Shown: positions 1 to 5,517 of the stretch, one piece after another | How positions within the stretch are numbered: position 1 is the first letter of the stretch | Layout of the letters: every line of letters starts with the position of its first letter | NCBI GenBank assembly: GCA_027618625.1 | Contig: JAQCER010000148.1 | Coordinates: 1-7,372, forward strand | Direction: 5' to 3' | From: Verrucomicrobiota bacterium | GTDB lineage: Bacteria; Verrucomicrobiota; Verrucomicrobiia; Verrucomicrobiales; DEV007 | DNA: 7,372 nucleotides | The notes under the pieces: generated by a model | What the model was told of the DNA's origin: nothing | The model's input: only the letters and a program-made list of their open reading frames with translations | The model's database searches: none | Made by a program: the position numbers and the translations under genes

Positions 1-491
1 CAAGCCAATTCGCCGAGTTTGGCTTTGATCGCTTCGAAATTTGGAAGCTCACCAGGATTGTCATTGCTCTCAGCGTATTGAATCGTTCCGTCTTTGTCGA
101 CGATGAAGGCCGAGCGCTTCGGAACGCCCCCCATTTCGAGGTTCTTTGCAGGTAGAAACGAATCGTATGCGATTCCGTACGCCTTCGCTACGTCGTGCTC
201 GTAGTCGGCAGCGAGAGACACCTTGATGTTCTCTTTTGTTGCCCAGGCTGCCTGTGCAAATGGGTTGTCGCCACTGATTCCAATCACTGTTGCGTTCAGT
301 GAAGTGTAGTCGTTCAGGGTCGCGGTAAGATCACAGAATTCCTGAGTGCAAACGCCCGTGAATGCCATGGGGAAAAAGAGAATCAGCGTATTGGTTTTGC
401 CCGCGTTTTCACTGAGTGTGATAAAAGCGGGGCCATCTGCGGTGATGGTGGTCAATTTGAAATCGGGTGCTTTGTCTCCAATGTTGAGCAT
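1..491 (-). CDS. Peroxiredoxin (AhpC/TSA, AhpE/BCP-like), C-terminus at window edge
   Basis: Thiol peroxidase that reduces H2O2 and organic hydroperoxides in the cytoplasm. Translation from the ATG at 491-489 begins MLNIGDKAPDF, the usual start of this family, and gives 163 codons up to the window edge. The active-site signature FFPMAFTGVCTQEFC shows Pro41, Thr45 and peroxidatic Cys48. Cys53, five residues on, is a candidate resolving cysteine, as in many BCP-type enzymes. Arg126 in VPKRSAFIVD matches the conserved active-site Arg. The frame reads ...LGELA and then a partial codon TG-, and 163 residues is about the normal family length, so the stop may lie at the first base outside the window. 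The gene is divergent from the CoA-binding protein gene. No good Shine-Dalgarno is visible. A TATAAA lies only 8 bases before the ATG, which would fit a leaderless transcript, but this is weak. The fold is clear; the exact subfamily is less so. Confidence 0.93.
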   Translation of the reverse strand, partial: MLNIGDKAPDFKLTTITADGPAFITLSENAGKTNTLILFFPMAFTGVCTQEFCDLTATLNDYTSLNATVIGISGDNPFAQAAWATKENIKVSLAADYEHDVAKAYGIAYDSFLPAKNLEMGGVPKRSAFIVDKDGTIQYAESNDNPGELPNFEAIKAKLGELA

Positions 492-519
492 GAGATTTAT
501 AGTGGTTAAAGTATTGATT

Positions 520-524
520 GAGGA
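520..524 (+). promoter_or_regulatory. GAGGA, possible ribosome binding site for a GTG start at 531
   Basis: GAGGA lies 6 bases before a GTG at 531 that is in frame with the CoA-binding protein gene. If used, it would add 32 residues ahead of the Rossmann core. The added segment resembles no part of the family, so this site competes with the ATG at 627 but does not settle the start. Confidence 0.25.
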
Positions 525-626
525 ATTGGCGTGAGAGTAGGCGAGGGGCGCGAAATGGTCAACCGTTTCGGCCAGTTCGCCAGTTCGGGCTTGGCGGTGG
601 CGTTGAATTTTGAAACATGGGTCACC

Positions 627-1016
627 ATGCACATTGAAAATACTGCAAATGAGAATCGCCGCGTTGTGATCGTCGGTGCCAGCGACAAGCCTGATCGATA
701 CGCTTACAAGGCGCTGATCATGTTGAAAGAGCATGGCTTTCCAGTGTTTCCCGTGCATCCTCGATTGGTTGAAATTGAGTCAATTGCGGTGATCTCTGAC
801 GTATCGCAGATCGGCTGCACGATCGATACGGTTACACTCTATGTGAACCCTTCCGTAGGTGCTACTCTGGCAGACGCTTTGGTGAAATTGAATCCGAAGC
901 GGGTGATTTTTAATCCTGGTTCTGAGTGTCCGCCGTTGGTTGCGACTCTCGAATCCGCTGGAATTGCGGCGATTGAGGCCTGCACGCTGGTGATGTTGCA
1001 GACTGGGCAATTTTGA
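627..1016 (+). CDS. CoA-binding domain protein (CoA_binding_2 / YccU-like)
   Basis: Small single-domain Rossmann protein of 129 residues, of the CoA-binding domain family (PF13380 type) related to the N-terminal domain of succinyl-CoA synthetase alpha. The nucleotide-binding start reads RRVVIVGASDKPDRYAYKA, with the GAS...RY loop typical of the family. It is followed by PVHPR, a YVNPSVG segment, the KRVIFNPGSE loop and an ending EACTLVMLQTGQF, which I recall from homologues in Verrucomicrobiota and related phyla. Such proteins are thought to bind CoA or a nucleotide; no reaction is established. The start at 627 gives the usual family length; a GTG at 531 with a better ribosome site would add 32 unmatched residues. 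The ATG at 627 lies in a small inverted repeat (CATGG-GTCA-CCATG, 616-629). It is divergent from the peroxiredoxin and 51 bases ahead of the epimerase. Confidence 0.85.
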   Translation: MHIENTANENRRVVIVGASDKPDRYAYKALIMLKEHGFPVFPVHPRLVEIESIAVISDVSQIGCTIDTVTLYVNPSVGATLADALVKLNPKRVIFNPGSECPPLVATLESAGIAAIEACTLVMLQTGQF

Positions 1017-1067
1017 TTTTTTGTTGGGCTTGCACTTCTGGAGCGATTGGTCATAGGCTCCCGCCAA

Positions 1068-1919
1068 ATGAAAATTGGATTTAACCTTCTTCTCTGGAGT
1101 ACTCACATTGTTGAGGCGGACTTTACTGTGCTCGAAAAACTCAAAGCGACCGGCTATGACGGCGTGGAGTTGCCCATATTCGACACGAGTGATCTAGCGC
1201 ATTTTGAAAAAATCGGCAGCGTCTTGAAGGACATCGGGCTGGCTTGCACGGCAGTCACCGTGTGTCCGGATGAGGAGCACAACCCCATCAGCCCTGATGC
1301 AGCCAATCGGCAAGGCGCCATCGAGCACATCAACCGAGTGCTGGATTGTGCTGCCGCTGCTGGTGCAGAAGTGCTATGCGGTCCCTTTTACCAGGTGCTG
1401 GGCCAGTTCACCGGAGCGTTTCCCTCAGAAGAAGAACTGGCTCATGCTGCCGAGGTGCACAAGGTCGTCGCGGATCACGCCGAAGCTCTCAAAATCAAGC
1501 TGGGCATCGAGAGCCTGAACCGTTTTGAGTCCCATCTCTTGAACACCATGGCTCAGGCAAAGTCTTACGTGCGGCGGGTGAACAAGCCTGCATTCGGCAC
1601 GATGTACGACACGTTCCACGCCAACATTGAAGAAAAGGACCCGCTGGGCGCACTGAAGGACAGCCTGGACGTCATCAATCACGTGCACATCTCCGAGAAC
1701 GATCGCGGCACCCCCGGCAGAGGGCACAACCCACTGGTGGAAACGATTCAGCTGCTCAAGAGCAACGGCTACGACAAGTGGCTGACGATCGAAGCCTTCG
1801 GTGGCGCGCTGCCGGATCTGGCTGCTGCCACACGAGTATGGCGCAATTTTTTCCCGAACGAAGAAGAAGTCTACACAGAGGGCTACAAGCTGATCCGTGA
1901 GACTTGGGACAATGCATAA
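1068..1919 (+). CDS. D-tagatose/D-psicose 3-epimerase-family sugar isomerase (AP_endonuc_2 TIM barrel)
   Basis: Cytoplasmic TIM-barrel enzyme of 283 residues in the sugar phosphate isomerase/epimerase superfamily. The start MKIGFNLLLW is the expected first beta strand. The metal ligands of the D-tagatose 3-epimerase group all appear: Glu148 (GIESLNRFES), Asp181 (MYDTFHANIE), His207 (VHISENDRG) and Glu242 (IEAFG). The substrate-binding residues Glu154, His184 and Arg213 are present too. From memory of the Pseudomonas cichorii enzyme (E152, D185, H211, E246; E158, H188, R217), every one sits at a constant offset of four, so this is an intact member that should bind Mn2+ or similar and epimerise a ketose at C3. 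The natural substrate cannot be read from sequence. A TTG at 1047 would add seven unlikely residues. There is no signal peptide. It lies directly before the DUF1080-ThuA gene, which suggests handling of 3-keto sugars or their products. Confidence 0.9.
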   Translation: MKIGFNLLLWSTHIVEADFTVLEKLKATGYDGVELPIFDTSDLAHFEKIGSVLKDIGLACTAVTVCPDEEHNPISPDAANRQGAIEHINRVLDCAAAAGAEVLCGPFYQVLGQFTGAFPSEEELAHAAEVHKVVADHAEALKIKLGIESLNRFESHLLNTMAQAKSYVRRVNKPAFGTMYDTFHANIEEKDPLGALKDSLDVINHVHISENDRGTPGRGHNPLVETIQLLKSNGYDKWLTIEAFGGALPDLAAATRVWRNFFPNEEEVYTEGYKLIRETWDNA

Positions 1920-1945
1920 CCATACTTGGGACAATGCATGACCAT
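1902..1945 (+). repeat. 22-bp tandem duplication spanning the epimerase stop codon
   Basis: Two adjacent 22-base copies (1902-1923 and 1924-1945) start with ACTTGGGACAATGCAT and differ at one base only, A1918 against G1940. The first copy encodes the end of the epimerase (TWDNA and TAA). The second repeats the same words with a TGA, but 22 is not a multiple of three, so it is shifted and lies outside the coding frame. It looks like a local slippage duplication. Confidence 0.9.
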
Positions 1946-1966
1946 AAGCCGACGCACTGCTAGAAT
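1938..1966 (+). promoter_or_regulatory. Candidate sigma70-type promoter for the DUF1080-ThuA gene
   Basis: ATGACC (1938-1943; 4 of 6 to TTGACA) and TAGAAT (1961-1966; 5 of 6 to TATAAT) are separated by 17 bases, which would place transcription start near 1973, about 23 bases before the ATG at 1996. The -35-like element lies inside the second copy of the 22-bp duplication. Sequence match only. Confidence 0.35.
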
Positions 1967-1995
1967 CATCCGCCAACCCGCCAGCTCAAATCGAC

Positions 1996-3558
1996 ATGAA
2001 ACTACCTGAAAGATCCACCGCAACTCTGTTGCTGAGCGCGTTGTTCGCTCTAACATTGCACTCCGCTCACGCTCAAGCTCAAGAGGGCGACGATGGCGAT
2101 GGCTTCGCGCCTATCTTTGATGGTAAATCGCTGGAGGGATGGGACTTTGATCCCAAATTCTGGCGCGTCGAAGATGGTGCCATCACTGGAGAATCGACAG
2201 CGGACAAGAAGGTCGAATACAATACCTTCTGTATTTGGGAGCGGGGAGAGGTCGATGACTTTGAGCTGAAACTTGAGTTCAAATTGACCTCCGAACTCGG
2301 TGGCAATTCGGGCATCCAGGTGCGCAGTTTCCGCCTGCCGGACGAGGATGGAACCAAGAAGTGGCGCGTCGGCGGCTACCAGGCGGATTTCGAATCCGGT
2401 GACACTTACTCTGGAATTGTTTACGGAGAAGCGTTTCGCGGAATCCTGGCTCTGCGTGGGCAGAAGACAGAGGTCGTGCGGGAAGAGGGCGAGGTAAGTA
2501 CGCGAGTCGTCGGAACATTCGGCGATCCAGCCGAGCTGGGCAAGCTGCTGAAGAAAGGTGAATGGAATACCTATCACATCGAGTGCAAGGGACACATGAT
2601 GACCAATCGGATCAATGGTCAGATCATGGCGCAAGTCACTGATCTCGATACGGAGGCTCGGCTGCGCAAAGGATTGCTGGCCCTGCAGATGCATGTCGGC
2701 AATCCCATGAAGGTGCAGTTCCGCCATGTCATGCTCAAGCGTCTGCCATTGGGAGATCTGAAAAAAGTGGCATTCTTTGCCGGCAATCCAAGCCATGGCA
2801 GAGGAGCGCATGAGCACCGTGCCGGATGTCAACTGCTGGCAAAGGAATTGGACGCGAACGCCAGTGACCAGCTGCTGACAACCGTTTACACCAACGGCTG
2901 GCCCGCAGACCCCACCGCTTTGCAGAATGCTGACGCAGTGGTGATCTTCTGCGATGGCGGCGATGGACACCTTGCTCGTCCGCACCTGCGGCAGCTCGAC
3001 TTCTACATGAAAAAGGGAGTAGGACTCGGATGCATTCACTACGCGGTGGAGATCACAAAGGGGGAAGCTGGAGACAGTCTCAAGGAGTGGACGGGGGGTT
3101 ACTTTGAAACGCACTGGTCGGTGAATCCGCACTGGACGGCAAAGTTTGACGCTTTCCCCGAGCATCCCGTGACTCGTGGCGTCAAACCATTCGAAGTCCA
3201 TGATGAGTGGTACTACCACATGCGCTTCAAGGACGAAATGAAAGGCGTCACTCCGATTCTTACTGCCGTCCCTCCCAAGGAAACGCTCAACCGCCCCGAT
3301 GGCCCACACAGTGGCAACCCAGCCGTCCGCGCAACAGAGGGCCAGCCCCAGCACGTTCACTGGGTGGTCGAGCGCGAAGATGGTGGCCGCGGATTTGGAT
3401 TTACCGGTGCCCACTTTCACAAGAACTGGGGAGACGACAGCTTCCGCAAGGTTGTCTTGAACGCCATCACCTGGATTGCCAAAGGCGAAGTCCCAGAGGG
3501 TGGTGTCCCATCGGCCACTCCCACCCAAGAAGAGCTGGATTCGAATCTGGATGACTGA
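1996..3558 (+). CDS. Secreted DUF1080 (3-keto-disaccharide hydrolase) - ThuA-like fusion protein
   Basis: Exported two-domain protein of 520 residues. Residues 1-26 form a signal peptide: charged MKLPER, a hydrophobic stretch LLLSALFALTL, and cleavage after SAHA. Residues about 37-250 are a DUF1080 domain (PF06439, concanavalin-like), from FAPIFDGKSLEGW through GGNSGIQVR (102-110), GEWNTYHIECKG (188-199) and an end at MHVGNPMKVQFRHVMLK. Members of this family have been shown to cleave 3-keto-glycosides. Residues about 256-505 are ThuA-like (PF06283, a glutamine-amidotransferase-like fold linked to trehalose utilisation), with KKVAFFAGNPSHGRGAHEH, GLGCIHYAVE, DEWYYHMRF and GAHFHKNWG. The C-terminus is acidic and probably unstructured. 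No lipobox or anchor is seen, so the protein is likely periplasmic or outside the cell. There is no Shine-Dalgarno before the ATG. The role as a 3-keto-sugar enzyme is inferred from family; the substrate is unknown. Confidence 0.88.
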   Translation: MKLPERSTATLLLSALFALTLHSAHAQAQEGDDGDGFAPIFDGKSLEGWDFDPKFWRVEDGAITGESTADKKVEYNTFCIWERGEVDDFELKLEFKLTSELGGNSGIQVRSFRLPDEDGTKKWRVGGYQADFESGDTYSGIVYGEAFRGILALRGQKTEVVREEGEVSTRVVGTFGDPAELGKLLKKGEWNTYHIECKGHMMTNRINGQIMAQVTDLDTEARLRKGLLALQMHVGNPMKVQFRHVMLKRLPLGDLKKVAFFAGNPSHGRGAHEHRAGCQLLAKELDANASDQLLTTVYTNGWPADPTALQNADAVVIFCDGGDGHLARPHLRQLDFYMKKGVGLGCIHYAVEITKGEAGDSLKEWTGGYFETHWSVNPHWTAKFDAFPEHPVTRGVKPFEVHDEWYYHMRFKDEMKGVTPILTAVPPKETLNRPDGPHSGNPAVRATEGQPQHVHWVVEREDGGRGFGFTGAHFHKNWGDDSFRKVVLNAITWIAKGEVPEGGVPSATPTQEELDSNLDD

Positions 3559-3973
3559 AGTCAGATTTCAGCAAGTCGATCGGAGCGCTCCCCCAGAAGC
3601 CAGTTGCCAGCAGCACTCTGACGACGCACTGGTGACCAAGCTCTACCGATTCCGGTGCCCTGAGTGTGATGCGATCCAAGAGTTGGGACTTCACGGGTGG
3701 TTCGACGAACCTGAGCGACGCGAGTGGGCCTGCACTGAATGCGCCGCGCCGCTGCATCTAGCGCAGAAGCAACCAAGACTAACGCAAGCGCTCACGCTTG
3801 CATATTTCCTGCTCTTCCTTCTGATTCAATCCCATCTGCATCTAAAGGATCGTGACTTGGTGCCGGTGGCGCTTCTGCTTGGAGCCTGGATCCTCGGCCT
3901 GATCATCCAGAAGACAGCTGCATGTCCCACCGTCAGAACGCTGAAAAAACACGATGAAACTGTTATCGACTAA
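3551..3973 (+). CDS. Zinc-ribbon protein with two membrane segments, unknown function
   Basis: Uncharacterised protein of 140 residues. The N-terminal half has two CxxC knuckles, CPEC at 36-39 and CTEC at 61-64, spaced as in a zinc ribbon that would bind one Zn2+. It is followed by two hydrophobic segments, about residues 80-93 (ALTLAYFLLFLLIQ) and 103-119 (LVPVALLLGAWILGLII), joined by a short polar turn, and a short polar tail. The expected form is a small inner-membrane hairpin with a cytoplasmic zinc ribbon. The ATG at 3551 overlaps the end of the DUF1080-ThuA gene by 8 bases (ATGACTGA), which suggests translational coupling. An earlier in-frame ATG at 3476 would start inside the upstream gene and add 25 basic residues without a domain. 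The paired CxxC motifs and membrane helices make a real gene likely. I recognise no named family. Confidence 0.75.
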   Translation: MTEVRFQQVDRSAPPEASCQQHSDDALVTKLYRFRCPECDAIQELGLHGWFDEPERREWACTECAAPLHLAQKQPRLTQALTLAYFLLFLLIQSHLHLKDRDLVPVALLLGAWILGLIIQKTAACPTVRTLKKHDETVID

Positions 3974-3975
3974 TA

Positions 3976-4005
3976 CTAATCGATTAGATTAGATTAGATT
4001 AGATC
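3976..4005. repeat. 12-bp palindrome running into a (GATTA)4 tract
   Basis: CTAATCGATTAG (3976-3987) is a perfect 12-base palindrome. It overlaps four exact GATTA units (3982-4001), followed by GATC. It sits just after the stop of the zinc-ribbon gene in the gap between convergent genes. It may be a simple-sequence tract only; no U-run terminator follows. Confidence 0.8.
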
Positions 4006-4054
4006 TCTTGGATGCTGCTACACCAGTAAGTAGACTGACAATTCATCGATGATG

Positions 4055-4073
4055 AAAAGCGGTTGCCATCCGC
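4055..4073 (-). terminator. Weak hairpin plus T-run downstream of the protease pair
   Basis: Read on the minus strand, GCGG (4073-4070), a 7-base loop and CCGC (4062-4059) form a short stem followed by four T (4058-4055), about 40 bases after the stop of the altered protease gene. The stem is only 4 bp, so this is a poor intrinsic terminator candidate, but it is the best one visible in the convergent gap. Confidence 0.2.
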
Positions 4074-4113
4074 AAATCCTGCTCTGCGACGGCTGGGGCG
4101 ATTTTTCTGCTCG

Positions 4114-5517
4114 TCACGGTAAAGGCGGCGGAACTTCGTTCTCTGAGGAGCCGGGATCGGGATTGGGATTGGGATTGGATCCGTCCTGTGGAATCGCAGC
4201 CTCGCTGGAATTGGTCTCCGGGCTTTCCTCCTCTTCCTCCCGACGAGGGAGGCGGTACTTTTTCACGTTTTCCAATGCACGCTCGAGATTGGCAGCAGTG
4301 GTGATGGCGTTTGTCAGCGTACTTTGGGCGTGCTCGACCGCCTGTTTTGCTGCGGCCAGTTGCTTGATGAGGGCTTCAGAATCCGGAATGGAGAATCGGC
4401 CTTCAGCGGTGGTGTTTAAAAGTGGTGCGATGTCTGCGGAGGAGATGGCCAGTGATCGGATGCGACCCGCTCTGGCAATGTTCATGCCGATCACTTGTCC
4501 TTCCAGGTTTACCAGCGGCCCGCCGCATTCACTGGGATCCAACGGCAGGTCATGTTCAAGCGCGGACGGGTAATCGATGCGATTGGCGCTGAGTTTTACT
4601 TCCATCCGCTCCAGCATCTCCTGATTGGCGTCTGGAATGGCGGCGAACCTGCTGCCGAGCAGCACCAGCGTTTCAAGTTCGGTGCCGGAGCGGTTGATCT
4701 TGATCCGGACTTCATCCCCAATGCTGAATTTCTTGATGGTATTGATGAGGGTCTCAGCATCCGGGATGGGCTGGCCCTCCACCTCGCTGATGATGTCACC
4801 CGGTTCGATTCCAGCCGCAACTGCTGCGGATTGGGGGAGGACGCCACGAACGATTGCACCATTCGGCGACGTCACTAAAGAAACACCGATGAAGCCTGGA
4901 TTCATTCTTCGGGCGTGGACGCTAAGGACGCCGAATGACAAAGGAACTTCGTCCAGACCTGTGGCCAGGACGATCGTGCCGGGACCTTCGTTAGCGCCCA
5001 GTTCCCAGTCGACCGCCCGCAGGCCAGTGGCATTCACTTTGACCAGCGCGAGATCGTAGGGCTGGAACATGTCCGTCACTGCGGCACTGACAGTGATGCC
5101 GCCGATAAACCGGCATTGCAAAGTGTCGCCTGCAGCAGCCACTTCGCTGGCTTTTGTAAGCACGTGCCCGCCGGGGTCGACAATGATCCCGTAGCACAGG
5201 CGGCGATCCTTCCCGTCCAGAAACGCAACCGTGCTTGGCCTAATTCTTGTTGCCAGAGGGGCGAGGCTGTTCAATGTATCATCGCTGAATTTGCTGAACG
5301 TTTTCGCATCCGCGCGCCTTCGTTCCAGCTGTCGCAGTTCGTCTTCGCGGAATGAGCGCCACTCGTTGATTGAGCTGGTTGCCGGGGCGGAGTGATCAGC
5401 TTGAAGGGGAGCGTCGTCGCCCTTCGTGATCAATCCCAGTGGAGAGCAGAGCGTCCAGATAAGGCCGGACGCCGCTGATTTCCAATGTGAAGGCCTATAC
5501 ATGCGATTGTTCCTCAT
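4114..5517 (-). CDS. Trypsin-like pseudoprotease with a PDZ domain inserted in the protease fold
   Basis: Exported 467-residue relative of HtrA-type proteases with an altered active site. An N-terminal hydrophobic stretch (17-31) looks like a signal peptide or anchor, followed by a charged helix (52-72). The protease fold starts near 94 (PSTVAFLDG). In GGHVLTKASEV the catalytic His position is Ser124. Asp155 is kept in PYDLALVKV. The nucleophile loop reads PSECGGPLVN, so Cys331 replaces Ser. Between GVLSVHARR (196-204) and that loop lies a PDZ domain (about 208-288: FIGVSLV, GAIVRGVLPQSAAVAAGI, GDIISEVEGQPI). In HtrA proteins PDZ domains follow the protease instead. A helical segment (378-420), a Glu-rich stretch and a Pro-rich tail (NPNPNPDPG, PPPLP) close it. 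Its ATG overlaps the stop of the upstream protease (ATGA). An ATG at 5502 has a better ribosome site and may be the true start. Probably a regulator or scaffold, possibly a cysteine enzyme; function unknown. Confidence 0.85.
   Translation of the reverse strand: MRNNRMYRPSHWKSAASGLIWTLCSPLGLITKGDDAPLQADHSAPATSSINEWRSFREDELRQLERRRADAKTFSKFSDDTLNSLAPLATRIRPSTVAFLDGKDRRLCYGIIVDPGGHVLTKASEVAAAGDTLQCRFIGGITVSAAVTDMFQPYDLALVKVNATGLRAVDWELGANEGPGTIVLATGLDEVPLSFGVLSVHARRMNPGFIGVSLVTSPNGAIVRGVLPQSAAVAAGIEPGDIISEVEGQPIPDAETLINTIKKFSIGDEVRIKINRSGTELETLVLLGSRFAAIPDANQEMLERMEVKLSANRIDYPSALEHDLPLDPSECGGPLVNLEGQVIGMNIARAGRIRSLAISSADIAPLLNTTAEGRFSIPDSEALIKQLAAAKQAVEHAQSTLTNAITTAANLERALENVKKYRLPRREEEEESPETNSSEAAIPQDGSNPNPNPDPGSSENEVPPPLP
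4153..4176. repeat. Hexanucleotide GGGATT repeat, four units, coding for Asn-Pro/Asp-Pro
   Basis: One GGGATC and three GGGATT units in a row. On the minus strand they encode the NPNPNPDP stretch near the C-terminus of the altered protease (residues 448-455). The unit is six bases, so changes in copy number would keep the frame and only lengthen or shorten the proline-rich tail. Confidence 0.85.
5511..5515 (-). promoter_or_regulatory. GAGGA ribosome binding site favouring a start at 5502
   Basis: On the minus strand GAGGA (5515-5511) overlaps the TGA stop of the upstream protease and lies 8 bases before an ATG at 5502-5500 (protein start MYRPSHW). The ATG at 5517 has no such site but gives the common ATGA stop/start overlap. 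Either start keeps the hydrophobic N-terminus. Confidence 0.45.

Noticed and set aside
1047..1067. A TTG start for the epimerase
   Set aside because: The GGAG before it is only 3 bases away, and the family begins at MKIGFNL, which is the ATG at 1068.
780..1106. Minus-strand open frames over the CoA-binding protein gene
   Set aside because: They are shadow frames with Arg/Ser/Asn-rich translations and no domain, opposite a recognisable Rossmann protein.
1902..1945. The 22-bp duplication as a CRISPR unit or insertion-sequence target site
   Set aside because: There are only two directly abutting copies without a spacer or inserted element, so simple tandem duplication explains it.
2050..3528. 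A 492-residue open frame on the minus strand opposite the DUF1080-ThuA gene
   Set aside because: The plus-strand frame has a signal peptide and two recognisable domains. The antisense translation shows no domain, is rich in odd Cys/His/Val runs and looks like a by-product of codon bias.
4049..4573. A 174-residue plus-strand open frame over the end of the altered protease gene
   Set aside because: It has a low-complexity Ser/Gly-rich translation complementary to the Glu-rich and Pro-rich tail; no domain is seen.
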